This document shows, piece by piece, positions 11,701-18,444 of a stretch of DNA of 48,272 nucleotides. The notes under the pieces were generated by a model. It was not told the DNA's origin, ran no database searches, and saw only the letters and a list, made by a program, of their open reading frames with translations. Source of the DNA: a virus; IMG/VR virus record IMGVR_UViG_3300030060_004007, positions 1 through 48,272 of that record; one strand, given 5' to 3'. Within the stretch, counting starts at the first letter, position 1. The number at the start of each line of letters is the position of its first letter. A program made the position numbers and the translations under genes.

Positions 11701-11997
11701 TACACTCATGCCTACAGCCAATCTTGAAGTTGAACCCATTGTAATATGACGTACACTAGTAGTAGAGCCATCAGATAATCCAGAGGTATGATTAGTATCA
11801 CAAGTATCATCTGTAAATGAATTATCTATACTTATTTCGTAAGAAGCAATACCTCCATTTGAAGGTGTAATAGCGTCGTCGTAATATATTGGATTTCTAC
11901 TACTATTCGTATTACAGTTAACTTGAGTTAAAGAAGCAAAATCTCTAACTAAAGTATCAGTTATTCTTACACCAGAATTAAGGATATATTGCGTCAT
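2746..11997 (-). CDS. Giant baseplate hub-like tail protein (3083 aa)
   Basis: This is the largest gene in the window. Residues about 640-745 look like the first part of a hub protein of the late-control-D/gp27 type: NRARIYNLEMVL, a short barrel with YLDFFSGQCKIQ, then TETQDRQPILTFLGMDKMA. Residues about 2815-2905 look like the closing part, with DKVQAEQLAQKLLRLHS and YMITGIDYSIDGIVKLTLSKY. About 2000 residues of Ser/Thr/Asn-rich beta sequence lie between. That insert contains three copies of a repeat of about 90 residues near 1550-1645, 1880-1975 and 2050-2140, with signatures such as TGxxVxY, IGGLxxGTxYY, LKLAxT and GTAINLTG. The N terminus also carries a TSRLAVGMSVTGTGIPAG segment. It follows the LamG-type gene with an ATGA overlap and an AGGTGA ribosome site. 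Hub identity is an inference from these fragments. Confidence 0.6.
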   Translation of the reverse strand: MTQYILNSGVRITDTLVRDFASLTQVNCNTNSSRNPIYYDDAITPSNGGIASYEISIDNSFTDDTCDTNHTSGLSDGSTTSVRHITMGSTSRLAVGMSVTGTGIPAGATITSINNATCFTLSANTTATNTNQTFTFDADLSDASVNGVSNTKDEDEQLNVYAPYDATAGDTITLHFSNLSTTRENRIHCYRQENAVNIGIKLGSSSTTIETGYEHNGNMDIATNDYFVLVHSDDAKKHHLAKITKLLSLDDSGDAFEFEPAMENEIDVNTKFRIFKGPLTTDTKTVAVAYGLIQDSSDNRHLKYTEFSRPTTYFYNGRLDENNVLDAGTKYQLNQSKEIGGTPTHSSLFFRTRLDFEKEIIDTGPYNTQAQLVDVLYDSDRYNSNIIDGGLRGGVTSYSNSFTASHSFMVNGERSSNGLYASGGGAANGNFNGPTRYLHYEISPTKTNIVNTVLDISVSKGYGSVGNLCKVQALDHKKILASKIQEQDTFKVYQDLFELEITKEKDTAIFGSFTGSSGGSTLTVTKLEDGQDLRALLRNGSTFESFKLGDYFYIPSAITAPSGGSQTITVGSYRAVNALGAYASGNLQANYTAATAYRRKWSSVCQNLIVDFEIDTDLTYTDLDVSHAVTTYKVNDTTTSKNRARIYNLEMVLRDAEYSGDRLLIDYGDRANGVVYFQNENKVLYSQFTGAGNYLDFFSGQCKIQRVVHEGEVEEIHTETQDRQPILTFLGMDKMAKLLGPVVNKNYLHSEDYIYSTQGPIMEIATLGSGGTAAQITTTALKIGDKTVTVGSGDTLPAEGDYLFLASGKLIGEVASATGTTITLRTSSLVAASTTTQLYFADKSLSNNVYFGKAISADAGASNTVSNLRGTSGKGVVFTSGKQLPTDASTSIGDTLIGTSYNNNGSSLKSIDTESRGFYINSPSSVHKSETKYYARLGDESSGSFSGDVVHSPNSLSEYQIISFSPTASQETIIRVAPTFPVVLGRLDTNPHSTTYSTLTDAITIEGTHSKGNIIAGFPTSTDLKQLLGPMYDANGNYLATGLRVYETHILDDASYTNTATVKYNVEVDRNIEDLVSGSTTIKLLSENNTSHIYLLNTQGMSNGGIMQPLDSVKASNNSNAKKIPVGLTYSGLMSCEGKYIKYINLNTFDKGVLNRNEIKKINKLDSTHNLNYSTISSSLQGVAQAVKFFPKASTGLITLEESLARNYGSDSSYNSLHVNDTLVIKYLSGNPYERGTSGVLGSAFGDYLIVDPTELNLLPPIYMIPKLNGHIGSAHYDDSTDNLAQYGYNSIMEIRDMLTSFDPKSPTYFLFGLSDIFPESMQRPNHIGYSDLGASFTDFSLILKSKTSEKVGTLSHDKYLGNNPRDEYKDETQQTVDISSSSINPNQMKRFGLMRLVEATYDFNFNTVDAENPPKITDSLFNSQIKNYYLNQPIDLPDNIDGSNLNNFQITTYTNSVSGTRMGYATLDADPEASGSIDGHYLFTKFGDLIGKANNYVTTHPISGASGHFIELHEGGPAGTFHNTSYTDFVYIGTLTGEILSNSVTFDLSSSSSTVDVSNDIIFLEPQGTSNPSQFLYTGQKINYDSTSSAAITGLSVGTSYYLIIIDDLQVKLASTFANALSGTAVNITGTGTGTQTFSLSPDDIKLSLYGDNGNPSSISEFGWLPYGYNNKSLDDQSNKLSPLVHQYMEIFHNSSSTNTIHNSFLSPYNNYYFHGKTGFKNYNTIGVDRVSDFYNFYSQTRLLQEPSLVRKGMLYSKEMLHDDFVTLRNNTSELLPSIPTYPYSSTIQLILEDLSDNQKMYSNLDNNFFTVMAGATMPINGIRTLGGPDLVGIEGQAYHKISSSPSNVIDQTMMRITGGDFIYLHRERDNMYLNSSYTVASGSDVNTSTDVLTFNPTSSSDPHDIDFTGREVIYSSTSSSAIGGLTVGTKYYAIVKSSTTIQLATTYENAIDGVAINLTGAGSGNQVFTIENEFLPLIEGTKIDFLTPNDTNAGANQSQVTHEVLGIRTWDGNTSNAASTRAITTNSGYPAYGRLGQVELGGGTPSPTINYTDVNTSTDVITETSHNFLTGDPVIYTDLVDGTSRIGGLDANVTYFVITVNSNQLKLAVSGAAAASGTHIDLTSTAGSGTFSLTKGEYSSLSITQAGYGYQVGDIVSVATHNIGRTKVNVGVGSNYMITGTVFRVSSVNGSGGITGLSDANFGLYYSTSSASGIAATSNWGNDKGIYHMATRTFGIYPVLVLSMSGSTDNDLQVTDPDPHNATNGKPRSFYYYNNGTGGKNTTSGIIDPKLNTRISLADMGAFSTDLSNTGRNDSTDIPLGKYDSTFTITNASSTKVTHKAYSSLNKLKFMMMETYQSSTGDWLNSPNGKQLVRLEIDTEHIASHSENNTFGQNGFLNFVNLTGMYLVSESGKLNGSTTANSTFTSSNVASDINAATSKSLLSTDGNTYNRIMEGVTPDLIYYVVSHEIGYSTRGSGGYTSSSNTAYDNDVIVHYLYLDNATSSTNTDNIPTNTHFRIMKPAEICTYDFSPQNIPMYVMSKETSKMPYSDTCYSNVVNSFNSKDSNNSINSPFNEGLLSMYVSLDVDTDNSDYVVCRDKGDLFGASPKPFVHNTSYNVLKTDGGIKKEDTMIVEAANNKTTLSFSSVNKMAGIISIGEIFELTTKDRVSLPDISSASIGTSLIIAPESEDIVNNILKREDIDYTRRSDITSVTSTEKGYFVAPEFLGGESNLFSASNSILGNKTLELYVDNNTIEVSSSKDFERNTSIEIDEMNKDTQNIMLASKNKNTFELYNDVVVYGKDLKVRKRDLESIKLKGKRTLERIDRTISDKVQAEQLAQKLLRLHSSENIELKIETDRRGTELVKIADSVVVHYPSENIPRSNYMITGIDYSIDGIVKLTLSKYSKGLGQLLAENITEIKRLDRTFKEDIAETLNQDIDLFDELEIGEVTLQVHKITTSADMNYTGVAATVSSGDKISTTIDISSTFLAGANLYTNAGTNLGVIESVSSTQITLVTPLSVTLTKGDLLYCPANASTNLGFSSGALLGFSTTLGFTLSGGTATLSNKTLMLDLDLTKGKAFE
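5578..5850 (-). repeat. Intragenic 90-aa repeat, copy 3
   Basis: Encodes the third copy of the beta repeat in the 3083-aa protein. Signatures are VNTSTDVITETSHNFLTGDP, IGGLDANVTYFVI, LKLAVSGAA and GTHIDLTSTAGSG. Boundaries are approximate. It is divergent from the other two copies at DNA level but similar in protein pattern. Confidence 0.6.
6068..6360 (-). repeat. Intragenic 90-aa repeat, copy 2
   Basis: Encodes the second copy, with VNTSTDVLTFNPTSSSDPHD, AIGGLTVGTKYYAIV, IQLATTYENAIDG and VAINLTGAGSGNQVF. Boundaries are approximate. Confidence 0.6.
7060..7350 (-). repeat. Intragenic 90-aa repeat, copy 1
   Basis: Encodes the first copy, with VDVSNDIIFLEPQGTSNPSQ, AITGLSVGTSYYLII, VKLASTFANALSG and TAVNITGTGTGTQTF. 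Boundaries are approximate. Confidence 0.6.
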
Positions 11998-13796
11998 TGG
12001 TTTTTCACCTCTTCAAATCTATAATACAGTAATGTGTCTCTCTTTCTTGGGGTTAAAGTGTAAAGAGTATCAAAGGTTTTTCTGGCTCCTTTTGTTATAG
12101 AAAAATCATGTAACTGTCCCATAAATTGAGTACTTCTAGCCGTTTTTCTATATCCATTCTCCCACGGATTATGAGTAGAAGGAACGTTATATTTGTTTGA
12201 TAAGAAACCAAAAAGTTCTATTCCATAAGCAGTTGAAAAATTACTATCTTCGCTTATTATCATAGCAGCAATTTCTAAATGAGTGTTTGCTTCTCCAGCA
12301 GGATTTGTTGTTTCACACCCAATAGCATTAATTGTTAATGTGCCTAATCCTGTCACGTTATCTGTTTCTATGAGATTACCATCACACCAATAATAAGCCA
12401 CATTTCCTACTTTTTGTATTCTTATAATTGAAAATCCTTCTCCAGAAGCAGGGAGAATATCATTACTACTTGTAATGGTGGTACTACCATCTGATAATAC
12501 TAAATTTCTACCAACAAATTTAATCACATGACTACCACCAGTATTACCTAATACAATACAATCATCTCCACTATTTTGAACAACCATAACAATATCATAA
12601 TTAGTAGCCAAACTCATTGTTCCACTACTTACTTCTTTAAGTCCAGCATCTTCAAAATCAAGAATCGGATAACCGTTAAGTGTATTATTATAATCTAAAG
12701 TAGGAAGACCAGTAGTTCCTCCCGATGCTGCTTCAAAATTAGCACCGCTACCAGCATTTGTAAGTGTTGAAAATGTGCCATGTGCTTGAGTAGCCACACC
12801 ATCACTATCTATCCAATATTCAGGAGTGGATTTACTAACACTTTGAGCAAGAGAAGCATCTTGTCCAATATACGAATCAACTTGACCCCAATCAAATGTA
12901 TCAGGATTAGCGTGAGTATCTATTTGTGCTCTAATTCCATTAATGTAAATAGCCATATCACCAGTTGATTTATCAAAAGTAGCAGCGATGTGAAATATAG
13001 ATTCAGCATATATTGCTTGTTTAGGTGCTTCAGTATAGACATTGCCAGAAACCCCACTTGCAGGTACTTCTGCTGGTGAAAAGGTAACAGTTGCTGATGA
13101 TAAATTAGAAACAGTTCCAATTAACACTCCAGCATTTGTGTATAATTTTTGATTAACAGCAATATATTCTTCAGCAGTATCACCAACTGTAATTTGAGAA
13201 GTAGAATCTCTACTTGATATGGCTAATTTGGTACTACCATCGTTAGTCACAGGAACATATTTCAATTCATCATTTGTGGCTGTATATACTCCATCTGTTA
13301 TATTATAATATCCAGTGGTTCTTGGTGAAATTAAGGCAGAACTTTCTATTGTTTTTGTGCTACCAGTTGTTATTACTTTGAATACTATTTTGTAATCTGC
13401 TGGTTGATTATGATTAGTAGAAGTAGTATTTTGTAAATATAACTGTACTTTAGAATTAGAGAATAACATCATTTTATGAGTAAATCTGTCGGCATAAGCA
13501 ATGTAATTTAAATCTTGATAAGTTACAGGAGTTGTATCTCTGGTATTTTTATCTAAAGAAGGCATAACTTTCTTAGAAGAAACAGACGTAGCATAATTAG
13601 TATCTAAGTCGGCTTCATCTCTTTCTTCCCCATATCCATTCACATCATATGGTGTAATTACAGTTTCAATAGTAAAAGAATCATCATGGTCCCAAAACCC
13701 TCTTACTTGAGAATCAAATGGAATCTTGATATAACCATTAGACATAACTGGAAATACAAGACCGTGTTTCTTTCCAACATAGGCTGTTAATGTCAT
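11994..13796 (-). CDS. LamG/concanavalin-like tail protein
   Basis: The 600-residue protein has two regions resembling concanavalin A-like lectin (LamG) folds. The first spans an N-terminal strand set (SFTIETVITPYDV, residues about 39-52) and a later block near 268-293 with HIAATFDKSTGDMAIYING, the classic LamG pattern of H-x-A-x-x-F-D-x-x-x-G-x-x-x-x-Y-I-N-G. The second runs from about 397 to 534, with YDIVMVVQNSGDD, YYWCDGNLIETDN and a closing helix FLSNKYN. Such domains bind glycans or proteins, so this could be a side fibre or adhesin attached to the distal tail. It lies between the distal-tail candidate and the giant hub, overlapping each by a few bases. The carbohydrate-binding role is inferred from fold resemblance only. 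Confidence 0.62.
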   Translation of the reverse strand: MTLTAYVGKKHGLVFPVMSNGYIKIPFDSQVRGFWDHDDSFTIETVITPYDVNGYGEERDEADLDTNYATSVSSKKVMPSLDKNTRDTTPVTYQDLNYIAYADRFTHKMMLFSNSKVQLYLQNTTSTNHNQPADYKIVFKVITTGSTKTIESSALISPRTTGYYNITDGVYTATNDELKYVPVTNDGSTKLAISSRDSTSQITVGDTAEEYIAVNQKLYTNAGVLIGTVSNLSSATVTFSPAEVPASGVSGNVYTEAPKQAIYAESIFHIAATFDKSTGDMAIYINGIRAQIDTHANPDTFDWGQVDSYIGQDASLAQSVSKSTPEYWIDSDGVATQAHGTFSTLTNAGSGANFEAASGGTTGLPTLDYNNTLNGYPILDFEDAGLKEVSSGTMSLATNYDIVMVVQNSGDDCIVLGNTGGSHVIKFVGRNLVLSDGSTTITSSNDILPASGEGFSIIRIQKVGNVAYYWCDGNLIETDNVTGLGTLTINAIGCETTNPAGEANTHLEIAAMIISEDSNFSTAYGIELFGFLSNKYNVPSTHNPWENGYRKTARSTQFMGQLHDFSITKGARKTFDTLYTLTPRKRDTLLYYRFEEVKNQ

Positions 13797-14434
13797 TAAC
13801 CTACCACCGTTGCTATTTCAAATTCTAAACTAAATTCAACAAAAGGGCTACCCCCTACTATAGTTGTAGAAAATGATTTAACAACTCCAGATAAACCACC
13901 ACTAGTTGAACTAGAGGGAAATTGAGAACCCAGTGTTGCGTTTAACAAATTACCAGAATTATCTGCTTCTCTTGTTTTCCAAGTAAAAGGAATATCTACT
14001 TCATCAGGAGAACTTCTTTGTGCGTAAGCAGCATCACCACCAGCAATACTACCAGTTTCAGAAACCTTTGAAGGATAAAGAATAGTTAACTCATCTAAAT
14101 TCTGGTCTTTTTGTAATGCTGAAGAATCAACAAAAGAATGAATTAATTGAGAAACTTCAATGGCACCCATAGTAACAGAAGCGGTATGGGTTTTATTGAT
14201 TATCTGTTCTGTAATAACACCACTTAGAGAAACACTCTTTGTTGACATACCTAAATCAATTCCTATTACTTGAGATTCCCCACTAATAAAACCTGAAGCG
14301 GGAATAGGAAATGTTGGGGCTACTTTATTCGTAGTTATTTGGATTTGTTCTGCCTGTAAAGCAATAGTATCTATCATGTTATTAGCGTTAGTTCTTCTAC
14401 CAAGACTAAGAAAAACATCGTGTGTTATTGCCAT
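13796..14434 (-). CDS. Distal tail or tail-associated protein
   Basis: The 212-residue product lies directly after the tape measure and before the adhesin and hub genes, the usual place of a distal tail (Dit-like) or baseplate attachment protein. The sequence is mostly beta-strand-like, with segments such as SKSVSLSGVITEQ and SPFVEFSLEFEIATVVG alternating with loops. A strand-loop-strand core with a C-terminal SLEFEI strand is reminiscent of tail tube/Dit folds. No catalytic motif is visible. The gene starts ATGGCAATAACAC and its stop abuts the next start. The assignment rests on synteny more than on sequence. Confidence 0.45.
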   Translation of the reverse strand: MAITHDVFLSLGRRTNANNMIDTIALQAEQIQITTNKVAPTFPIPASGFISGESQVIGIDLGMSTKSVSLSGVITEQIINKTHTASVTMGAIEVSQLIHSFVDSSALQKDQNLDELTILYPSKVSETGSIAGGDAAYAQRSSPDEVDIPFTWKTREADNSGNLLNATLGSQFPSSSTSGGLSGVVKSFSTTIVGGSPFVEFSLEFEIATVVG

Positions 14435-14436
14435 AT

Positions 14437-16089
14437 TCAGAACCTCACTGGAGTAGATGTACTCCTGCTAATATTCTTTAATACTTTATTTCCAATCTTC
14501 TTAGCAATTTCATCTAATTCTCTATCTGATGCACCAACCCTACCTTGAACATTAACTGTAATATGATTTCCACCCCTTGGTCCATTAATATTAGGAGAAG
14601 ATAATGGAGTAACTTGAACGTGTTCTCTTCCACCAGCATTATCTCCAACCAAAAGAGGAGTAGGACCACTGGTAATGAAATTAGCACCAGTTGCTGCTCT
14701 TTGTCCTCTAAATAATGCAGATATACCCCCACCAAGAAGCCCCTTTCCTGTGAAAATTTTCAAAACTCTATCTATAGCAATACCTATTGCAACAGAAGCA
14801 GCAACAAATGGACCAAATATTGGAGCAAGAACTGTTACTAATCCCGTAACAGCAAAGGTAAGAAGGGCCGCTTTAATTATTTTACCTAAACCTTCAGTTT
14901 TTTGATTTAGTAAACTGTCCATTCCTTTAATTATATTTTCAGGTAGTTCTTTAATAAAATTAGAACTAATATGTGCTGCTTCTGAAACAGTTTTTTGAAA
15001 TATTTTCGTAAGTAGATTAGCTAAACCTCCCACTATAGTACCTAATAATTGCAGAATTGACCCTAATGCATAACCCACAATATTAACTAAGCCACTATAA
15101 ATTCGCTCCGCTGCTCTTTCGGCTCTATCTGAATTACCTTGAAATAAACCAATAACTAAATCTACCATACTGAATAAAGTAGCAGCAGCCCAATACAGTG
15201 TTTTACCTAATGAAACTACAACTGAAAAGAGATTAGAACTTAACCATTTAACAGCGGAAAATATTGCATCTACAGTCCCCTTAAACGCCCCTCCTGATTT
15301 GTATAATTGTCTTAAAGTAAAGACGGCTAAACCTATGAGGGTTCCCCAAAACATTACTTTACCAAATATTATTAATCCTTTCTTTAAGTAACCCATCAAT
15401 AATTTACCCATAGCTTGAGTATCTTGAAATCTACTTCTAAATCCTTCAATAGATTCATCTATTTTCTTCTTTTCTTCCTTATACATTTCTAGTGCTTTAG
15501 CAACTCCATCCTTTCCTTGTAATAATACTAAAGATTCTGCTAAATCCATTCCAGCAACAGCTTCAGCAGCCTGTTTATCTGTCATACCTGTTACATCAAT
15601 ACCCTCTAATTTACTAACTATTTCTGTATATTCTTCCGAAGCACTCGCTAATTTACTCAAATTTTCTGCCTGCTCGATTAATCCTTTCTTATTTTTATCT
15701 TGAACTTTGTACAAAACAGCAAACCCATCTGCGACTGCTCTAATTTTATTTTGAACTTTCCATAAAGGGCTACCAGAAATTAAACGACTAACAGCCGTCC
15801 AAGCTTTACTTTCTGAAGATGCTTTTGCTAAAGTTCTTCCCCAACTATCCATACTTTGGGAAGAGACATCAACTAAACTGGAGAATTTAGAATATACTTT
15901 TATCTGTTTTTCTGTTTCTTTCGTCTGTTCTCTTAACTGTTTTAGTTCGTCTAATCTACTTTTTTTAATGGCTTTTCTTTGTTTTTCTTGTGTTGATAAT
16001 GCTTCTGTTAATGCGGGGAATATGGTATATACTAAATGTTGCATATCTCGACCTAATTGTTCTATACTCCCCGCAGCCAGCCCAATCAC
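14437..16089 (-). CDS. Tail tape measure protein
   Basis: The 550-residue protein spans the tail lumen and sets tail length. The N-terminal 220 residues are helical and highly charged (for example KQRKAIKKSRLDELKQLRE). At least four hydrophobic segments follow, near 228-258, 290-318, 335-360 and 400-440. The C terminus carries HITVNVQGRVGASDRELDEI, a tail commonly seen in tape measure proteins. It follows the tail assembly chaperone pair, which is the conserved order in long-tailed phages. The probable start is a GTG at 16089 that overlaps the TGA of the frameshifted chaperone; an internal ATG about 15 codons later is possible. By the usual rule of about 1.5 angstroms per residue, the length implies a fairly short flexible tail. 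Confidence 0.88.
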   Translation of the reverse strand: MIGLAAGSIEQLGRDMQHLVYTIFPALTEALSTQEKQRKAIKKSRLDELKQLREQTKETEKQIKVYSKFSSLVDVSSQSMDSWGRTLAKASSESKAWTAVSRLISGSPLWKVQNKIRAVADGFAVLYKVQDKNKKGLIEQAENLSKLASASEEYTEIVSKLEGIDVTGMTDKQAAEAVAGMDLAESLVLLQGKDGVAKALEMYKEEKKKIDESIEGFRSRFQDTQAMGKLLMGYLKKGLIIFGKVMFWGTLIGLAVFTLRQLYKSGGAFKGTVDAIFSAVKWLSSNLFSVVVSLGKTLYWAAATLFSMVDLVIGLFQGNSDRAERAAERIYSGLVNIVGYALGSILQLLGTIVGGLANLLTKIFQKTVSEAAHISSNFIKELPENIIKGMDSLLNQKTEGLGKIIKAALLTFAVTGLVTVLAPIFGPFVAASVAIGIAIDRVLKIFTGKGLLGGGISALFRGQRAATGANFITSGPTPLLVGDNAGGREHVQVTPLSSPNINGPRGGNHITVNVQGRVGASDRELDEIAKKIGNKVLKNISRSTSTPVRF

Positions 16090-16648
16090 CCCTTCATTTT
16101 CTTCTGTATCTCCTCAGCTTCTAACTCTTTCATTGTAATATGTATAAATAATAACTCCTTAAACATTGAATATGGTAATTGATAAAGTTCTAATGGGCTC
16201 ACTCCTAATCCTTTTGATAGTGTATATAATGCAACTTTGGATGTAATACTAAAGTCTTTTTTTCTACCCCTAATTACATCCGTTATTCTTTTTTTTCTTC
16301 TTCCTCGTTTCCACCCATAACGTTTGGTAAGATTTCTTTAATTTGATTACCAACATATGGGGTTAATCTAAGTAAATCTACTGCACTAAGATTTGGTTCA
16401 GTCTTTTCAATAAAAGTTTCAAATAAATATCTAGTGGCTTCAGCCATATTAATATCTACTTCTTGAGTTCTTGGGTTAACTTTTACTAATTTCATTTGTG
16501 CTTTTTCTACTTCCAAAAAGGTGGGTTCTTTAACCCAAACTTTCAGGTATTCATCCGAATCAGGTTCTACCCTGATATAATGCATTTCTGTTTCTTGTTT
16601 TGCAAACAAGTTCGCTTTATTACTAACAATTTTCTTTTCTTTTAACAT
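16086..16648 (-). CDS. Tail assembly chaperone, -1 frameshift fusion
   Basis: This is the longer product of the chaperone gene. Ribosomes that slip back one base at the run of eight A residues at 16289-16296 leave the short frame just before its stop at 16283. They then read 67 more codons, ending in a TGA at 16086-16088 that overlaps the tape measure start. The extension begins RITDVIRGRKKDF and continues through VALYTLSKGLGVSPLELYQL and FKELLFIHITMKELEAEEI. This is the expected chaperone-like helical content (compare lambda gpG/gpGT). The fusion would be about 187 aa. The extension has no convincing start and no ribosome site of its own at its beginning, which favours frameshifting over a separate gene. 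Frameshift efficiency cannot be judged from sequence. Confidence 0.78.
16283..16648 (-). CDS. Tail assembly chaperone, short form
   Basis: The 121-residue unshifted product corresponds to lambda gpG: a small acidic chaperone between the tail tube and the tape measure that keeps the tape measure soluble during tail assembly. The body has a short beta region (HYIRVEPDSDEYLKVWVKEP) followed by helices and ends in an acidic NEEEEKKE tail. I place the start at the ATG at 16648 rather than the in-frame GTG at 16660, because the GGTGGAG ribosome site lies six bases before 16648 and covers the GTG. The acidic tail is encoded by the same A-rich tract that serves as the slippery site. Confidence 0.75.
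   Translation of the reverse strand: MLKEKKIVSNKANLFAKQETEMHYIRVEPDSDEYLKVWVKEPTFLEVEKAQMKLVKVNPRTQEVDINMAEATRYLFETFIEKTEPNLSAVDLLRLTPYVGNQIKEILPNVMGGNEEEEKKE
16289..16295 (-). promoter_or_regulatory. Programmed -1 frameshift slippery site
   Basis: On the minus strand the coding frame reads GAA-AAA-AAA-GAA-TAA, giving the heptamer A-AAA-AAA followed by G, with the zero-frame stop only six bases downstream. This is a canonical X-XXY-YYZ slip site. Its position between tail tube and tape measure matches the conserved frameshift of long-tailed phages. I did not identify a convincing downstream stem-loop or pseudoknot by eye. Confidence 0.75.
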
Positions 16649-16709
16649 TTTTTTCTCCACCTTTTTTTACCAACAAACAAACAAACGGTGTTGGTGGAAT
16701 ATAACATTA

Positions 16710-16868
16710 TCAAGCAGATTTGGAATTCTCTTCCTTACCCTCCGCTTTAGCCGCTTTCTTCTCTGCGGCTTTCTTAGCCCTTTCAGCCTTAGCCGCTGCT
16801 TTTGCGGCTTTAACATCATTTTCTATTTTTAATTTTAATTTATCAGTATAAGAATAGCCTTGTCCCAT
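16710..16868 (-). CDS. Small Ala/Lys-rich protein (52 aa)
   Basis: This short gene fills the space between the tail tube and the chaperone. It starts at an ATG five bases after the tail tube stop; the GGGGTGATT before it provides a ribosome site. The peptide starts MGQGYSYTDKLKLKI and continues as an Ala/Lys/Glu-rich helix with repeated AAK/KKAAEK units, ending ENSKSA. A single strongly charged helix of this type could be a coiled coil or an RNA/DNA-contacting peptide. Its reading frame, spacing and ribosome site support a real gene; its role is unknown. A minor accessory to tail assembly is the contextual guess. Confidence 0.65.
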   Translation of the reverse strand: MGQGYSYTDKLKLKIENDVKAAKAAAKAERAKKAAEKKAAKAEGKEENSKSA

Positions 16869-16872
16869 TTAA

Positions 16873-18444
16873 TCACCCCATTAAAGCGGCATGAGTAATA
16901 ATAGTGCATCCGTTTTCTTTCAACTTTCTTGGCATTACAGTTGCTTCAACAGTTACTGGCCCTTTATCATCAGGAATAGTCCAATTAGCAGTATTTGTAA
17001 AGTAATTTTGAAACTCTAATTTAATTTGCTCACCATTTGATTTATCAAATTGTAAAGTAATATCATATGTTGTTTCTTCATCTGAACGAATAAATTCTCT
17101 AAATAATTTATCGTCTGTCACTAATGCTGTAAATGATAATTCATATGTTCTTTGAGCAGGTATTCCTTGTTTAATCCCTCTATCTTGCATTCCTACAAAT
17201 CTTTTATCTTGTATATTATTATTGATAGTTAAAGTAAGATTAGTTATTTTTAATAATTGTTGATTATAGATAGTAATTGTTCCATCAGTAAAGAAGAAAG
17301 GCTCAAGATGTCCTGATTGAGCACCCTTTCTATTAGAAAAGTTTTCAACTTCTTGATTTCTACGTGCATACATTTCTTCATCAATATCTAATTCAGTAAC
17401 TGCTGAAGTGTTTAAATCCATAGTCATTTTAACTTCTTCATTTTCATTAGCAGTTAATGTTAGAGTATTAATTCTATTACCCCTCGCTACCCTGACAAAA
17501 GTATGACTTTCTGTTGCCGCTGAATCAATATCAGTTTTGTAAGTATTAGTGCTCTCTAATTTAGAAATAGATTGTTCTAAAGCAAAAGATGGCAGTTTAG
17601 CAGTATCCTGTTCATTGATAATATAGGTAATAAAATTACTTTCAAAATTACTTGCGGATAATGCAGCCAAAGAAATTAATTGACCTACTGTTGTATCTGT
17701 TGGCATTAAAGGAGGAACTATTTCTGTTCCTATTGTTCTGTAAAAGATTGGCCCATCTTCAATATGTGCAGTATCATCATGTAAGAAAGTTGCTTGGTCT
17801 GCTGACGCCACATCAAAGGGAGCAGAAAAACCACTTGAAGTAGCGGCTGAACGAATACCCGCAGGAACCGTTGTTGTGCTACATTTACCTAAAGCATAGT
17901 AAAGCCAATGTCCTTGATTAGAAATTAAATTAATATTCCCACCAGAAGCAGTTTCAATCCCTTTGAACTGATGAGTAAAGTTTCTTGTACCACCAAGGGC
18001 CAAATTTAACTGCCTCATTTCTACATCTATATTAGGAAAAGTTGCACTCTCTACTAAACCTAAAGAATTATCAGCGTTTAAAGTCGCTATACTAGTATCT
18101 TGAGCAGGCGCAGGACAAGGTGCTGCATATCCTCTAATAACAAAATAATCATCTGCCGCAGTTGACTCTGCTTGTGGGGTAAAATCTATTGTGGCAGCAG
18201 CAGTACTATTACCTGAATTACCAGTAATAGTGTGGGTTGATTGTAATACATTAGAAGCATTATATCTATCAATAGTGCAGCCAACATATAAATCCTTAAT
18301 TAAACGAAAATGAGTTTGGTCACTATGAAATATAATTTGAGTTACATTTCCAGTTGCTGTTGTCTTCTTAATATAAAAATCAACTTCAGGAACAAAACTT
18401 AGTGTTGCTCCGCTTCCTAAGAATATTTCTTCATTTACTGCCAT
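16873..18444 (-). CDS. Major tail tube protein
   Basis: The 523-residue product is the best candidate for the tail tube subunit. Its C-terminal half has the typical tube-protein strand pattern, including ITNLTLTINNNIQDKR, a loop with GIKQGIPAQRTYELSFTALV and a closing NWTIPDDKGPVTVEATVMPRK. It sits upstream of the chaperone/tape measure pair and downstream of the terminator candidate, which is the standard order. At 523 residues it is longer than typical siphovirus tubes (about 150-350 aa), so the N-terminal 150 residues probably form an extra surface domain. No separate sheath gene is visible nearby. The start follows an AAGGTGAAAAATAA ribosome region. Confidence 0.7.
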   Translation of the reverse strand: MAVNEEIFLGSGATLSFVPEVDFYIKKTTATGNVTQIIFHSDQTHFRLIKDLYVGCTIDRYNASNVLQSTHTITGNSGNSTAAATIDFTPQAESTAADDYFVIRGYAAPCPAPAQDTSIATLNADNSLGLVESATFPNIDVEMRQLNLALGGTRNFTHQFKGIETASGGNINLISNQGHWLYYALGKCSTTTVPAGIRSAATSSGFSAPFDVASADQATFLHDDTAHIEDGPIFYRTIGTEIVPPLMPTDTTVGQLISLAALSASNFESNFITYIINEQDTAKLPSFALEQSISKLESTNTYKTDIDSAATESHTFVRVARGNRINTLTLTANENEEVKMTMDLNTSAVTELDIDEEMYARRNQEVENFSNRKGAQSGHLEPFFFTDGTITIYNQQLLKITNLTLTINNNIQDKRFVGMQDRGIKQGIPAQRTYELSFTALVTDDKLFREFIRSDEETTYDITLQFDKSNGEQIKLEFQNYFTNTANWTIPDDKGPVTVEATVMPRKLKENGCTIITHAALMG

